From the NCBI RefSeq assembly GCF_041928815.1, contig NZ_JBHFEI010000002.1, forward strand, positions 186,001 to 250,000: a stretch of DNA of 64,000 nt, given 5' to 3'. This DNA comes from JBHFEI01 sp041928815. Its GTDB lineage: Bacteria; Pseudomonadota; Alphaproteobacteria; Rhizobiales; Rhizobiaceae. Made by a program: the position numbers and the translations under genes. The notes below the pieces were generated by a model. It saw only the letters and a list, made by a program, of their open reading frames with translations, was not told the origin of the DNA and ran no database searches. Shown piece after piece: positions 49,568-60,568 of the stretch (positions within the stretch are counted from its first letter, which is position 1; each line of letters opens with the position of its first letter).

Positions 49568-50233
49568 TCAGGCCGAAACGAGGCGTGCCGGGATCAGCCC
49601 GCGCAGCGAGTTTCCGACGAAAAGCCGGCCGCCGGCAAGGTCGCCCGGCAGGATGCGTCCGGTGCGGGCGCGCCGCGCGCAGATGAGCTCGGTGCGTAAG
49701 ACGCCCGCGAGCAGGCCGCAGGCGATCGGCGGCGTTTTGAGCCATCCGGAGCCGTCGTCGAGGAAGACCGAGGTGATCGTGCCCTCGCAGACCTCGCCGC
49801 GCTCGTTGAGGAGGATCATCTCGTCGGCCTCCGATGCCGGCCGCTCGGCGCGCGCGCGCTCATAGACGGCGCGGCGCGTGGTCTTGTGGCGGAGCAGCCG
49901 GTCGCCGGAACCGAGCCTCGTCTGCGCGATCGCCACGCTCCACGCCGCATCGCCGGTAAGCGGCGTGAAGGGTGCGCTGGTCACAGCGATGGCGCCCTCG
50001 CGCGACAGGGTGAGCCGCACGCGCAGTTCCTCTCCGCCCCTATCGGCCGTGCCCTGCCACAGTGCGGCGACCGGGAGGCCGAGCGCTTCCGCAAGCCGCG
50101 CCTCGGCCGCCTCGGCTTCTTCAAAGCCGAGCCGTCTCGCCGACCGCCGCAGCCGTTCGAGATGCAGCCGCAGCCGGACGATGCCGGCGTCCGGCGAGAA
50201 CCGCATCGTCTCGATCAGGTCGAAGGCGGTCAT
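49568..50233 (-). CDS. pabC: Aminotransferase class IV, aminodeoxychorismate lyase-like
   Basis: 221 aa, shorter than typical class IV aminotransferases (~280). FDLIETMRFSPDAGIVRLRLHLERL is the N-terminal domain, LRHKTTRRAVYERAR carries the PLP lysine, EADEMILLNERGEVCEGTITSVFL is the usual ERGEVxEG block, and LLAGVLRTELI follows. The start overlaps the pabB stop (ATGA), and pabB makes aminodeoxychorismate, so this protein most likely releases pyruvate from it to give p-aminobenzoate for folate. Small PabC-like proteins fused to or following pabB are common in alphaproteobacteria. Confidence 0.85.
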   Translation of the reverse strand: MTAFDLIETMRFSPDAGIVRLRLHLERLRRSARRLGFEEAEAAEARLAEALGLPVAALWQGTADRGGEELRVRLTLSREGAIAVTSAPFTPLTGDAAWSVAIAQTRLGSGDRLLRHKTTRRAVYERARAERPASEADEMILLNERGEVCEGTITSVFLDDGSGWLKTPPIACGLLAGVLRTELICARRARTGRILPGDLAGGRLFVGNSLRGLIPARLVSA

Positions 50234-51390
50234 GGCGCGATCGTCGCGTCACCGACGGCGAAGCGCGCCTTCAGCAGGCATTCCGCATATTCCGCCCGCG
50301 CGTCGGAATCGAAGACGATGCCGCCGCCGACATTGAAGACGGCACGCCCGTCGTCAAACAGCGAGATCGTGCGGATGGCGACGGAAAAGCGCATGCGCCC
50401 GTCCGGCGCGATGACGCCGATCGCGCCGCAATAGGCGTCGCGCGGACCCTCTTCCAGCGCGTGCAGAATCTCCATCGCCCGCATCTTCGGCGCGCCGGTG
50501 ACGGAGCCGCAGGGAAAGAGCGCGCGGAAGATGTCGGTGATGCCGACGCCGTCCTCGAGACGGGCGCGGACATGGCTGACCATCTGGTGCACGGTCGGAT
50601 AGGCCTCGACGGCAAAGAGCGCCGGCACGTCGAGCGTCCCGACTTCGCTGATGCGCGAGACATCGTTGCGTAGGAGGTCGACGATCATGCGGTTCTCGGC
50701 CTGCGATTTCGGGTCCTCGCGCAGTGCGCGGACGATGCGGACGTCTTCTTCCGGCGTGGCGCCGCGCGGCGCGGTGCCCTTCATCGGATGGGTCTCGATC
50801 ATGCGCTCGGCGTCGACCGAGAAGAAGAGCTCCGGCGAGCGCGACAGGAGGATCGGGCCGTCCAGGTGGACGAGCGCGCCGTAGCGAACCGGCTGCCGCT
50901 CGATCAGCGACCAGAAGGCGGCGCGCGGGTCGCCGGTCCAGCGGGCGTGGACCGGCATGGTCAGGTTCGCCTGGTAGCAGTCGCCCTCGCGCAGGTGGCG
51001 GTGCAGCCGGGCGAAACGGCGCTCATAGGCCGGAAAATCCCAGGCGGCGACGGCCTCGGTGAGAAGGGGCGCGTTTTCCGTCCGCTGCCGCGGTTGCGCC
51101 AGCGGATGGTCGCCGGCTGCCGGGCCGGAAAAGACGCCGAAGGACATCAGCGGCGTTTCGCGATCGTCGACCGTAAGTGGAGCGAGCTTCGGTTCGAACA
51201 GATGCCCGGCCTCGTAGGCCATGAAGCCGGCGATCCATTTTCCCGCATCCCTAGCCGCCTCGATCCGGCGAAGGCCGTCGGCGAAATCCGCGGCGCGGCG
51301 CACGGTGACGATTTCCTCCGGCGCGGCGAAAAGCGTCGTCTCGCCGGCGCGGTCGTCGCGGAAGAGCACATAGGGCGGGCTTTCGCGCAT
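50230..51390 (-). CDS. pabB: Aminodeoxychorismate synthase component I
   Basis: 386 aa from the ATG at 51390; an ATG three codons earlier is possible. This is the short PabB type with a reduced N-terminal domain (FMAYEAGHLFEPKL). The chorismate-binding domain (about 120-385) contains REGDCYQANLTM, LSRSPELFFS, IETHPMKGTAPRG (lysine that attacks chorismate C2), AENRMIVDLLRNDVSRI and PCGSVTGAPKMRAMEIL. It aminates chorismate using ammonia from a PabA glutaminase not encoded nearby. The first gene of a two-gene p-aminobenzoate operon. Confidence 0.92.
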   Translation of the reverse strand: MRESPPYVLFRDDRAGETTLFAAPEEIVTVRRAADFADGLRRIEAARDAGKWIAGFMAYEAGHLFEPKLAPLTVDDRETPLMSFGVFSGPAAGDHPLAQPRQRTENAPLLTEAVAAWDFPAYERRFARLHRHLREGDCYQANLTMPVHARWTGDPRAAFWSLIERQPVRYGALVHLDGPILLSRSPELFFSVDAERMIETHPMKGTAPRGATPEEDVRIVRALREDPKSQAENRMIVDLLRNDVSRISEVGTLDVPALFAVEAYPTVHQMVSHVRARLEDGVGITDIFRALFPCGSVTGAPKMRAMEILHALEEGPRDAYCGAIGVIAPDGRMRFSVAIRTISLFDDGRAVFNVGGGIVFDSDARAEYAECLLKARFAVGDATIAP

Positions 51391-51421
51391 GGTCGGCAAG
51401 GGTCTCCCGGCCTCTCTCGGA

Positions 51422-53281
51422 TCAGCCTTTATCCAACGCTTCCAGCTCGTCGATCAGCCCTTCTATCATCGACAGGCCCCGGCCCCAGAACGACGGATCG
51501 GCGGCATCGAGCCCGAAGGGCGCCAGCACTTGCGAATGGTGCTTCGATCCGCCCGCCTTCAGCAGGTCGAAATACTTCGCCTGAAAGCCCGCCTCGCTGT
51601 TCTGGTAGACCGCATAGAGCGAATTGACCAGGCAGTCGCCGAAGGCATAGGCGTAGACGTAGAAGGGCGAATGGATGAAGTGGGGGATGTAGGACCAGTA
51701 GGTCTCGTAGCCCTCGCTGATCCGGATCGCCGGCCCGAGGCTCTCTCCCTGAACCGACAGCCAGAGGGCGCCGATGTCCTCGCTTGTCAGTTCTCCCTCG
51801 CGGCGCGCGGTGTGGAGGCGGCGCTCGAATTCGTAGAAGGCGATCTGGCGCACCACCGTGTTCAGCATGTCCTCGACCTTCTGGGCGAGCATGGCCTTGC
51901 GCGTGCGCCGGTCGGTCGTCTGGTCGAGGAGGGCACGGAAGGTCAGCATCTCGCCGAAGACGGAGGCGGTCTCGGCAAGCGTCAGCGGCGTCGAGGCCAT
52001 CAGCGCGCCCTGGCCACCGGCGAGCACCTGGTGCACGCCGTGGCCGAGCTCGTGGGCGAGCGTCATCACGTCGCGCGGCTTGCCCATGTAGTTGACGAGG
52101 ACGTAAGGGTGGGCCGAGGGCACGGTCGGATGGGCGAAGGCGCCCGGCGCCTTGCCGGGACGCACCGGCGCGTCGATCCAGCCGCGGTCGAAGAAACGGC
52201 CGGCGATCTCGGCCATCTCCGGCGAGAAGGCGCCATAGGCGGAGAGCACGGTGCGACGCGCCTCGTCCCAGGGGATCAGCCGGTCGTCGGCCTCGGGCAG
52301 TGGCGCATTGCGGTCCCAGAAGTCGAGCGCCTCGACGCCGAGCCAGCGCGCCTTCATCGCATAGTAGCGGTGCGACAGGCGCGGGCAGGCCTCCATCACC
52401 GCCTTCGCCAGCGCCTCGACGACCGGGCGCTCGACGCGGTTGGAAAGGTGCCGGCTGTCGGCGATGTCCTCGAAACCGTGCCAGCGGTCGAAGATTTCCT
52501 TGTCCTTGGCGAGCGTGTTGGTGACCAGCGTGAAGATGCGCGCATTCGCGCGGAAGGTTTTCGCCAGCGCCATTGCCGCGGTCCTGCGCGTCGCGGGGGC
52601 CGCATCCTGCAGCAGGTTCAGCGTCTGTTCGAGGCCGAGGGTCCTGTCGTCGACCTCGAAGGTGAGCGCGGCGAGCGTTTCGTCGAACAGCCGGTTGAAG
52701 GCGGCGGCCCCCGTCATCGACTTCTCGAGGAAGAGCTGCTCGATGCGGTCGTCGAGCTGATAGGGTTTCTCGAGCCGGAGATCGGCGATCCACGGCCGGT
52801 AATGGGCGACCAGCGGATCGTTCGCGACGGCGGCCTCGATCAGCGCATCCTCGATCCTGTTGAGTTCCAGCGCGAAGAACAGGAGGTGGCTCGACAGATC
52901 CGTAAGTCTTGCCTGGACGTCGCCGTAGAACTTGCCGTTCGCGGGGTCGGCCGTGTTGGAGAAATAGGTGAGGCCGGCGAAGGAGGCGATCCGCCCGGTC
53001 CGGTCCTCCAGCGCCTCGAAGGCGCGGATCGCCGCGCCGAGGCCCTCCTCGCCGATCCGCGTCGCAGCCTCCGCAAGCCACCCCTTCCAGCGCGCCTCGA
53101 AGGCGCGGGCCTCCTCCTCGGCCGTCGCGAGATCGTCGCGGAACGCGGCGGAATCCGGGGCGGGATAGAGATCGTCAAGGCGCCAGACCGGCAGTTCGCC
53201 GAGCGCGGCAGTGGACGCGCCCTCCGCCGCCGGAGCGGAAACGGGCGTGAAACGATCGGGCGGCGGGCAGGAACGGAACAT
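51422..53281 (-). CDS. pepF: M3-family oligoendopeptidase F
   Basis: 619 aa from the ATG at 53281, which has AAAGGAG six bases upstream; an ATG two codons earlier overlaps that site. The zinc-binding motif LAHELGHGVHQVL is near residue 400, with the third ligand glutamate in LAETASVFGEMLTFRALL. The N-terminal half has the PepF/M3 helical scaffold (ASFAGLTYFSNTADPANGKFYG, LSSHLLFFALELNRIEDALI), and the C-terminal GYETYWSYIPHFIHSPFYVYAYAFG is the usual substrate-lid region. It cleaves short peptides in the cytoplasm. Function in peptide turnover. Downstream (left) lies pabB, 31 bases away, on the same strand. Confidence 0.93.
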   Translation of the reverse strand: MFRSCPPPDRFTPVSAPAAEGASTAALGELPVWRLDDLYPAPDSAAFRDDLATAEEEARAFEARWKGWLAEAATRIGEEGLGAAIRAFEALEDRTGRIASFAGLTYFSNTADPANGKFYGDVQARLTDLSSHLLFFALELNRIEDALIEAAVANDPLVAHYRPWIADLRLEKPYQLDDRIEQLFLEKSMTGAAAFNRLFDETLAALTFEVDDRTLGLEQTLNLLQDAAPATRRTAAMALAKTFRANARIFTLVTNTLAKDKEIFDRWHGFEDIADSRHLSNRVERPVVEALAKAVMEACPRLSHRYYAMKARWLGVEALDFWDRNAPLPEADDRLIPWDEARRTVLSAYGAFSPEMAEIAGRFFDRGWIDAPVRPGKAPGAFAHPTVPSAHPYVLVNYMGKPRDVMTLAHELGHGVHQVLAGGQGALMASTPLTLAETASVFGEMLTFRALLDQTTDRRTRKAMLAQKVEDMLNTVVRQIAFYEFERRLHTARREGELTSEDIGALWLSVQGESLGPAIRISEGYETYWSYIPHFIHSPFYVYAYAFGDCLVNSLYAVYQNSEAGFQAKYFDLLKAGGSKHHSQVLAPFGLDAADPSFWGRGLSMIEGLIDELEALDKG

Positions 53282-53464
53282 CGGCATCTCCTTTGGGACC
53301 GGCCGTGCCTTGCGGCATCCGCATCCCCGTCCTCTGGTAACGTTGAGAAAGCGTAAAATGCAAGTCTTTCTCAAAAGAGGATTTTCAGGCCTTCGTGACA
53401 GGAATCATCGGCATGGTCCGCTTCGAAATGGTGGAGCATGGGCAGCATTCAAGCAGGAGGCTAC

Positions 53465-55009
<1,545 letters not shown>

Positions 55010-55219
55010 TTGCCGCCATGATCCGAGGGAAATACCGCCGAAAAGCCTGAAACTTGCCCCAAACTCCCCGTTTGGTGCCGCGTGTCGTTTAGACCTTGTT
55101 AGTGAGCTGTTCACTATATTATAAGGAAAGGCAGCGACTGTGGCATAAATGTCATTGTGTTACCGCAATTGACGGTCATTGGGGCGGCACGCGATGTCGA
55201 CCATCGGACGGGGATAGAG

Positions 55220-57115
55220 TTGCAAACATTGTTCGGACTGAAAAACGCAGGCGGCCACGGTCGTGATACCGGTCGGGCCGCACTGGTTCGCAAGGTGCCG
55301 AGATTTCTCGCATCCCTTCTCATCGCGCTGACGGCGGTGCTGCCGCCGGTGGCCCCGCCGGCGGAGGCCGCGGGACAGACCCGCACCCTCAAGCTCTACT
55401 TCATCCACACGCGCGAGAAGGCGGCGATCACCTTCAAGCGCAACGGCCGCTACGACCAGAAGGGTCTGCAGCAGATCGGCCAGTTCCTGCGCGACTGGCG
55501 CCGCAACGAGCCGACCCGCATGGACCCGCGCCTGCTCGATCTCGTCTGGGAGGTCTACCAGAAGAGCGGCTCGCGCGATTACATCCACGTCGTCTCCGCC
55601 TACCGGTCGCCCGAGACGAACGGCATGCTGCGCTCGCGCTCGAAGGGCGTCGCCAAGAAGAGCCAGCACATGCTCGGCAAGGCGATGGATTTCTACATTC
55701 CCGACGTCAAGCTGAAGACGCTGCGCGAGATCGGCATGAAGTTCCAGGTGGGCGGCGTCGGCTATTATCCGACCTCCGGCTCGCCCTTCGTGCACATGGA
55801 TGTCGGCGGTGTTCGTGCCTGGCCGCGCATGAGCCGCACCGAACTCGTCCGGCTCTTCCCGGACGGCAAGACGCTGCATCTTCCCTCCGACGGCAAGCCG
55901 CTGCCGGGTTATGACCAGGCGGTGGCCGACTACAAGCGCCGCGTCGGCGCCGATGCGATCCAGGTTGCCGGCGGCGGCGCCAAGGGTCCGGGCGACGTCG
56001 AGAAGAAGCGTCCGAACCTCTTCGCCATGCTCTTCGGCGCCGGTGGCGACGAGGACGAGGAGCCCAATGCGATCTCGAGCGGCGAAACCGTCGTCGCCGA
56101 GAAGCCCGCACCGCGCAACCGCGCGACGATCCGGCAGGCCGAGGCCGAGCCGGTGGTCGCCGCCGTCGCGCCCGCCGAAACGCCGTCCTTCGCCGCGCCC
56201 GTTCCGGCGAACCGTCCGGTGCTGACCGCACGGGCCCTGCCGGCCGACACGCCGACCGAAGTGGCGCTTGTCGAGCAGCGGCGCAATGCCGCCGCCGAGG
56301 CGATCGCCGCGGCCCTGCCGCAGACCTCCGCCATGGAACAGCAGTTCAACGGCGTCGCGACCTCGGCCATTCCCGTGCCCTCGCTGCGCGATCGTCGCGT
56401 CGAGACGCTCGGAACCGCTGTGGAGACCGCCGCGCTGACGCCGGAGGCCATGCCCGCCGTCGTTCCCGAGGCTGCCGCCGAGCTTGCCCATGTTCCGGTG
56501 CCGGCGATGCGGCCGGTGGCGGAGGCAACGTTGCTCGCCGTCGCCGAGGCGAACGTGGCGATCCCTTCCTTCGCCGACCGCTCCGCCGCGACGGCCGCCG
56601 CCGATCTTTCCCCGGACCCGACCGCGGTTGCCGTCGCCGACGAGCCCGCGGCCCAGCCGACGGCCGCCTCGACCCGCGTGGCGCTCGCCACTCCTGTCGA
56701 GAAGCCGCGCGAGCGCTTCACCCCGCCGGTCGAAATGGCGTCTTTCGCGCCGCAGAAGAGCGCCGATGCCCGCGCGATGGTCTTCGACGATGCCTTCGAC
56801 ACCGGCCGCAAGGCCGTGACCAAGGCGACGCGTCCGACGGGCAAGGATGCCGCCGCGACGGCGCCGGCTACGGCGCGCACGGCCGAACCGGTGCTGACCG
56901 AGAAGATCATTTCGGAATGGGCGCTCTCGACCGGCCGGATGGCCAGCCTGTCGAAGCCGGTCAAGGCGCCGCGCTTCGTCAGCCGCTCGATGCGCGCCGC
57001 GCCGACGACGGTCTATGCCGCGGGTTTCTCCTCCGGCCCGGCGACGATGGACACGGGCCGCTTCAGCGGCACGGCCGTCAATTTCATGGAAGTGAAGAAG
57101 TTCGGCACGGAGTAG
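55220..57115 (+). CDS. DUF882 (M15-like, YcbK) protein with long disordered C-terminus
   Basis: 631 aa from a TTG at 55220, preceded by GGACGGGGATA; the frame stays open to a GTG at 55157 and the true start is uncertain. A hydrophobic signal or anchor segment (FLASLLIALTAVLPPVAPPAEA) is followed by the DUF882/peptidase M15_2 domain (about 50-210): RTLKLYFIHTREKAAITFKR, HVVSAYRSPETNGMLR, KKSQHMLGKAMDFYIPDV and GGVGYYPTSGSPFVHMDVGG, with the His/Asp/His zinc ligands of LAS peptidases. It probably cleaves peptidoglycan cross-bridges. The remaining ~400 residues are Ala/Pro/Thr/Glu-rich and low complexity. Confidence 0.85.
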   Translation: MQTLFGLKNAGGHGRDTGRAALVRKVPRFLASLLIALTAVLPPVAPPAEAAGQTRTLKLYFIHTREKAAITFKRNGRYDQKGLQQIGQFLRDWRRNEPTRMDPRLLDLVWEVYQKSGSRDYIHVVSAYRSPETNGMLRSRSKGVAKKSQHMLGKAMDFYIPDVKLKTLREIGMKFQVGGVGYYPTSGSPFVHMDVGGVRAWPRMSRTELVRLFPDGKTLHLPSDGKPLPGYDQAVADYKRRVGADAIQVAGGGAKGPGDVEKKRPNLFAMLFGAGGDEDEEPNAISSGETVVAEKPAPRNRATIRQAEAEPVVAAVAPAETPSFAAPVPANRPVLTARALPADTPTEVALVEQRRNAAAEAIAAALPQTSAMEQQFNGVATSAIPVPSLRDRRVETLGTAVETAALTPEAMPAVVPEAAAELAHVPVPAMRPVAEATLLAVAEANVAIPSFADRSAATAAADLSPDPTAVAVADEPAAQPTAASTRVALATPVEKPRERFTPPVEMASFAPQKSADARAMVFDDAFDTGRKAVTKATRPTGKDAAATAPATARTAEPVLTEKIISEWALSTGRMASLSKPVKAPRFVSRSMRAAPTTVYAAGFSSGPATMDTGRFSGTAVNFMEVKKFGTE

Positions 57116-57140
57116 CGTCCTTTCTCTTCCCCGTTCTTCC

Positions 57141-57171
57141 AGGGCCGGCGCGGGTTTTCCGCGCCGGCCCT
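57141..57171. terminator. Bidirectional terminator between DUF882 and XRE genes
   Basis: AGGGCCGGCGCGG (57141-57153) pairs perfectly with CCGCGCCGGCCCT (57159-57171) across GTTTT, followed by TTTCC-type pyrimidines on the plus strand. It sits between two convergent genes. Confidence 0.75.
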
Positions 57172-57197
57172 TTCCGTCTTGCCCGAGCGATCGATGG

Positions 57198-58040
57198 TCA
57201 GAGCCGCTCGGCGAGCGATGCCGTGAAGCCCGCCGTCTCGTGCGCATTCACGGTGGCGACGCGGATGAGGCCGTCGAAATGCCGCTGCATGGACATGACC
57301 GATTCCTTGGCGTTCAGCACGAGATACATCTCCCCGGCAAAGATCGCGGCACGATAGGGGCCGAAGACCGTATAGGGGATCGAGAAGCGCTGCCGCCCGT
57401 CGAAGAGGTAGAGGCGGAAGGAGGGATAGAGTTCGTCGACCAGGGCCGCCATGTGGCGAAGCTGCCGGCGGCGGCTTTCCCGCGACATGCCGCCCCAGAT
57501 GTTGTTGCCGGCGGCGAAATCCTCCAGCGTCTGCACGGGCATGCAGACCTCCATGTCCGTTCCCGGCTGACGGTTGTAGTCGAGGCGGAAGGCGGTTTCG
57601 TTGCGCTGCGCGTCCGGCTTGCGCCCGGCGAGGCGGGTCTCATAGGTGATCGTCTCTTCCGTGCGCACGAGGTCGGGGATGCGTTGCGGCACGTAGCGGA
57701 TCTTCGATCCTTCCGCCTCGGCATGCCATGTCATCAGCAGCGTTTCGCCGAGGGCGGACTGCTCGACCTCCTCGATCTCGAAGCTCGGCCGCAGTTTTCC
57801 CGTGACGCCCTCGTCTTCGCTCAATCCCAGCAGCCAGTCGAGGGAGACGCCGTGATGCTCGGCGATGTTGAGCAGCGTCTCGACGCGCGGCAAGCGCGCC
57901 GAGGGGCCGGCAAGAAGCTGTGACAGCGCCGACCGGTCGATGCCGACGGCGGATGCGAAGGCCGACTGGCTGGTGCCGTCGCGCAGGAGCAGGGTTTTCA
58001 GCCGTTGCTGGAAACGTCGGGAAAGTTCGCGCTTGTCCAT
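57198..58040 (-). CDS. XRE-family transcriptional regulator with C-terminal sensor-like domain
   Basis: 280 aa. The N-terminal HTH (about 6-70) reads FQQRLKTLLLRDGTSQSAFASAVGIDRSALSQLLAGPSARLPRVETL (in segments), then HHGVSLDWLLGLSEDEG, a phage-CI-like layout. Residues 75-280 form a separate domain (LLMTWHAEAEGSKIRYVPQRIPDLV, YLFDGRQRFSIPYTVFGPYRAAIF) that I do not recognise by name; it may bind a ligand. It is divergent from a fatty acid desaturase gene with 125 bases between the starts, which suggests it controls membrane-lipid desaturation, although this is inference. Confidence 0.85.
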   Translation of the reverse strand: MDKRELSRRFQQRLKTLLLRDGTSQSAFASAVGIDRSALSQLLAGPSARLPRVETLLNIAEHHGVSLDWLLGLSEDEGVTGKLRPSFEIEEVEQSALGETLLMTWHAEAEGSKIRYVPQRIPDLVRTEETITYETRLAGRKPDAQRNETAFRLDYNRQPGTDMEVCMPVQTLEDFAAGNNIWGGMSRESRRRQLRHMAALVDELYPSFRLYLFDGRQRFSIPYTVFGPYRAAIFAGEMYLVLNAKESVMSMQRHFDGLIRVATVNAHETAGFTASLAERL

Positions 58041-58165
58041 GTTTCACCCCGATGGTGACAATCATCATCACATGCAGTGTTTGATGATCAAGATCAACAG
58101 AATCTCTCCATTGTCGCCTTGCCGCCGCGCGCCGCGCCTTGCAAGGCTCGGCGCACGGGAATCAG

Positions 58166-59101
58166 ATGGATGGGACGACGACGGTGAGGCAAGGCGCGCG
58201 ACGGCGGAAACGGTGGGCGATCGAATGGCCGACGCTCGGCCTCATCGCCGCCTGCTATGCGCTGTGGTTTCTCGCCGGGCTCGTCGTCTATCCGGTCGAG
58301 CCGCTATTGGCGATGGCGCTCTTCGCCGTCGCCATCGCCTTGCATTCCTCGCTGCAGCACGAGGCGCTGCACGGCCATCCGACCCGCAACCGCCATCTCA
58401 ACGAGATGCTGGTCGGCCTGCCGATCGGGCTGTTCTATCCCTATCGCCGCTACAAGGTGCTGCACCTGAAACACCACGCCGACGAGCGGCTGACCGATCC
58501 TTATGACGATCCGGAGAGCTATTACAGGGCGCTCGGCGACCACGCGCTGCTGCCGGAGACGTTGAAGCGCCTCCTGGAGGTCAACAACACCTTCGTCGGA
58601 CGGCTCGTCGTCGGCCCGGCGCTAAGCGTCGTCGGGTTCCTCGTCAACGACCTGCCGCTCATCGCGCGGGATCGTGCCGTGCGGCGCGCCTGGCTCCTGC
58701 ATCTCGCCGGGCTTGCGGTGGTGGTGTTCCTCGTCCACGCCCTCTTCGGCGTTCCCGTCTGGCTCTACGCGCTGACGGCCGCCTATTGGGGCCTGTCGCT
58801 GATCGCCGTCCGCTCCTATTGCGAGCACCAGTGGTCGGAGCGTCCGGACGGGCGGACGATCATCGTCGAGCGCTCGCCGTTGGCGCTGCTCTTCCTCAAC
58901 AACAACCTGCATCTGGTGCATCACCGGATGCCGGCGGCCCCCTGGTACCGGCTGCCGGCGCTTTATGCCGAGCGGCGGCAGGAGTGGCGGGCGATGAGCG
59001 GCGGCTACGTGTTCCGCAACTATTTCGAGATCGCACGCGCCTTTGCCTTCCGTCGCAAGGAACCCGTGGTGCACCCGGCGCTGCGCCGGGAGGAGGGCTG
59101 A
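58166..59101 (+). CDS. Fatty acid desaturase family membrane protein
   Basis: 311 aa from the ATG at 58166. Hydrophobic helices lie at about residues 22-42, 44-62, 150-168 and 175-215. The three histidine boxes of membrane di-iron desaturases are present: HSSLQHEALHGH, HLKHH and HLVHHRMP, plus CEHQW. It uses O2 to introduce a double bond or hydroxyl into acyl chains or related lipids, with electrons from a redox partner not encoded here. It is divergent from the XRE regulator and lies upstream of, but convergent with, the alpha-oxoamine-synthase-like gene. Exact substrate unknown; a carotenoid or lipid hydroxylase role is possible. Confidence 0.9.
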   Translation: MDGTTTVRQGARRRKRWAIEWPTLGLIAACYALWFLAGLVVYPVEPLLAMALFAVAIALHSSLQHEALHGHPTRNRHLNEMLVGLPIGLFYPYRRYKVLHLKHHADERLTDPYDDPESYYRALGDHALLPETLKRLLEVNNTFVGRLVVGPALSVVGFLVNDLPLIARDRAVRRAWLLHLAGLAVVVFLVHALFGVPVWLYALTAAYWGLSLIAVRSYCEHQWSERPDGRTIIVERSPLALLFLNNNLHLVHHRMPAAPWYRLPALYAERRQEWRAMSGGYVFRNYFEIARAFAFRRKEPVVHPALRREEG

Positions 59102-59114
59102 GGCGCGCGGCCGG

Positions 59115-60443
59115 CTACCGCAGATAGCCGAGGCGCCCGAAAACCTTCATCTGCGCATGGGCGCGGGCCTCGACGGCAAGGGCGACGAACTGGTCGATGT
59201 CCGCATCCTCGTGGCTCGCCATCATCTGGATCACCCAGCGCGCCTTGTCGCGCGGCACCGCCGGCGCTTCGAGCAGGTTGATGATGCCGCCGTTCGCCAC
59301 CAGCGTGCTCGTCATCTGCCGCGCCAGCGCATTGTCGCCGAGGACGACCGGGATCGTCGCGGCCGGACGGCCAAGCACCTTGAACCCGTGGCCGATCAAT
59401 CCCTCGCGCAGGCGAACCGCATTGATCCTCAGCCGTTCGCGCAATGTCCGGCCCTCCGCGCTTGCGGCGATCGCCAGGGACTGGACGGCGGCGGCGGCCT
59501 GCATCGGCGCCAGCGCCGAACTCGCGGCGATCGGCCAGGCATGCACCTTCAGCGCCGCCTTGAGACCGGGATGGTTGCTCGCGGCGAAGCCACCATTGGA
59601 GGCAAAGGCGCGCGACAGCGTTCCGATGACCACGTCGACCTTGCCGACCATTCCCTGTTCCTCCAGTACGCCGCGCCCCGTCTCGCCGAGCGAGCCGAGA
59701 TCGTGGGCGACGTCGACGAGGAGAATGGCGCCGTGGCGCCGGCAGATCGCCTGCAGCGCCGCGACGTCCGGGCTTGTGCCCTCATGCGGCGACAGCGCCT
59801 GGGTGACGACGAGAATGCCGGCATTGGAGCGGCCGCGGCGGATCGCCTCGAGCCTGCGCTCCACCGCCGCGTTCGAGCGGTGGGGGAAACGGTGGACGTT
59901 CGGCGTCGCCGCCATCGCCGCGTCGATCAGGCCGGCTTCCGTCAGGCTGTCGATCACCACGTGGTCCTCGGGCCCGACCAGCGTGCGCAGCGTGCCCTGG
60001 CCGGCGCTCCATCCCGTCGGAAAGAGGATCGCCTCCGCCATGCCGAGGAACGCCGCCATCCGCCGCTCCAGTTCGAGCGTGATGCCGGTCAGGCCCATCT
60101 GCGCGGCGGACCCGGCGGAATGCACGCCGTGGATTTCCGCGGCCCGGCAGCAGGCCGCCACCACGCGCGGATCGGAGGAGAAGGCGAGCGCGTCGTGGGA
60201 GGCGAAATTGAGGCCGGCGATGCGCCGGCCGAGCAGGTCATGGCCGGCGATGCGCGGCGCAATTCCGGTCGCCGCCGATTTGAAGCTCAGATCGAGATGG
60301 CTTTCCGCCCGCGCCTGGGCCCAGTCGGCCAGCGGCTGCCAGCGGTCGAGAAGGTCGGATGTCAGCCGGTCGCATTGCTCGATCGCGTCGCCTCCGTGAA
60401 TGTTGAACCCGGGACGGACATCCTCCAGTTCCATGTGCGGCAT
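59115..60443 (-). CDS. Alpha-oxoamine-synthase-like PLP-fold protein lacking the PLP lysine
   Basis: 442 aa. The fold-type I pattern of serine palmitoyltransferase/KBL/8-amino-7-oxononanoate synthase is clear: LNFASHDALAFSSDPRV, HGVHSAGSAAQMGLTGITLELE, ILFPTGWSAGQGTL, LLVDVAHDLGSLGETGRG, and VVIGTLSRAFASNGGFAAS. In the last block the residue that should be the Schiff-base lysine (TLSKA) is arginine, read from CGC. The aspartate and histidine of the DxAH block remain. It may be a non-catalytic or divergent enzyme. It follows the DenD-like gene on the same strand after 125 bases. Reaction unknown. Confidence 0.8.
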   Translation of the reverse strand: MPHMELEDVRPGFNIHGGDAIEQCDRLTSDLLDRWQPLADWAQARAESHLDLSFKSAATGIAPRIAGHDLLGRRIAGLNFASHDALAFSSDPRVVAACCRAAEIHGVHSAGSAAQMGLTGITLELERRMAAFLGMAEAILFPTGWSAGQGTLRTLVGPEDHVVIDSLTEAGLIDAAMAATPNVHRFPHRSNAAVERRLEAIRRGRSNAGILVVTQALSPHEGTSPDVAALQAICRRHGAILLVDVAHDLGSLGETGRGVLEEQGMVGKVDVVIGTLSRAFASNGGFAASNHPGLKAALKVHAWPIAASSALAPMQAAAAVQSLAIAASAEGRTLRERLRINAVRLREGLIGHGFKVLGRPAATIPVVLGDNALARQMTSTLVANGGIINLLEAPAVPRDKARWVIQMMASHEDADIDQFVALAVEARAHAQMKVFGRLGYLR

Positions 60444-60568
60444 GGTTCACCTATCCTTGTTTCAGGACAGGCTAAGCATTGCTCCGAAACGGCGCATCAC
60501 CCAAATGGGTTACATCGTGCCGCGCTCAGCAAGGTTTTGCGCAGAGACGCCCGCCGCCCGGGAAAGGC

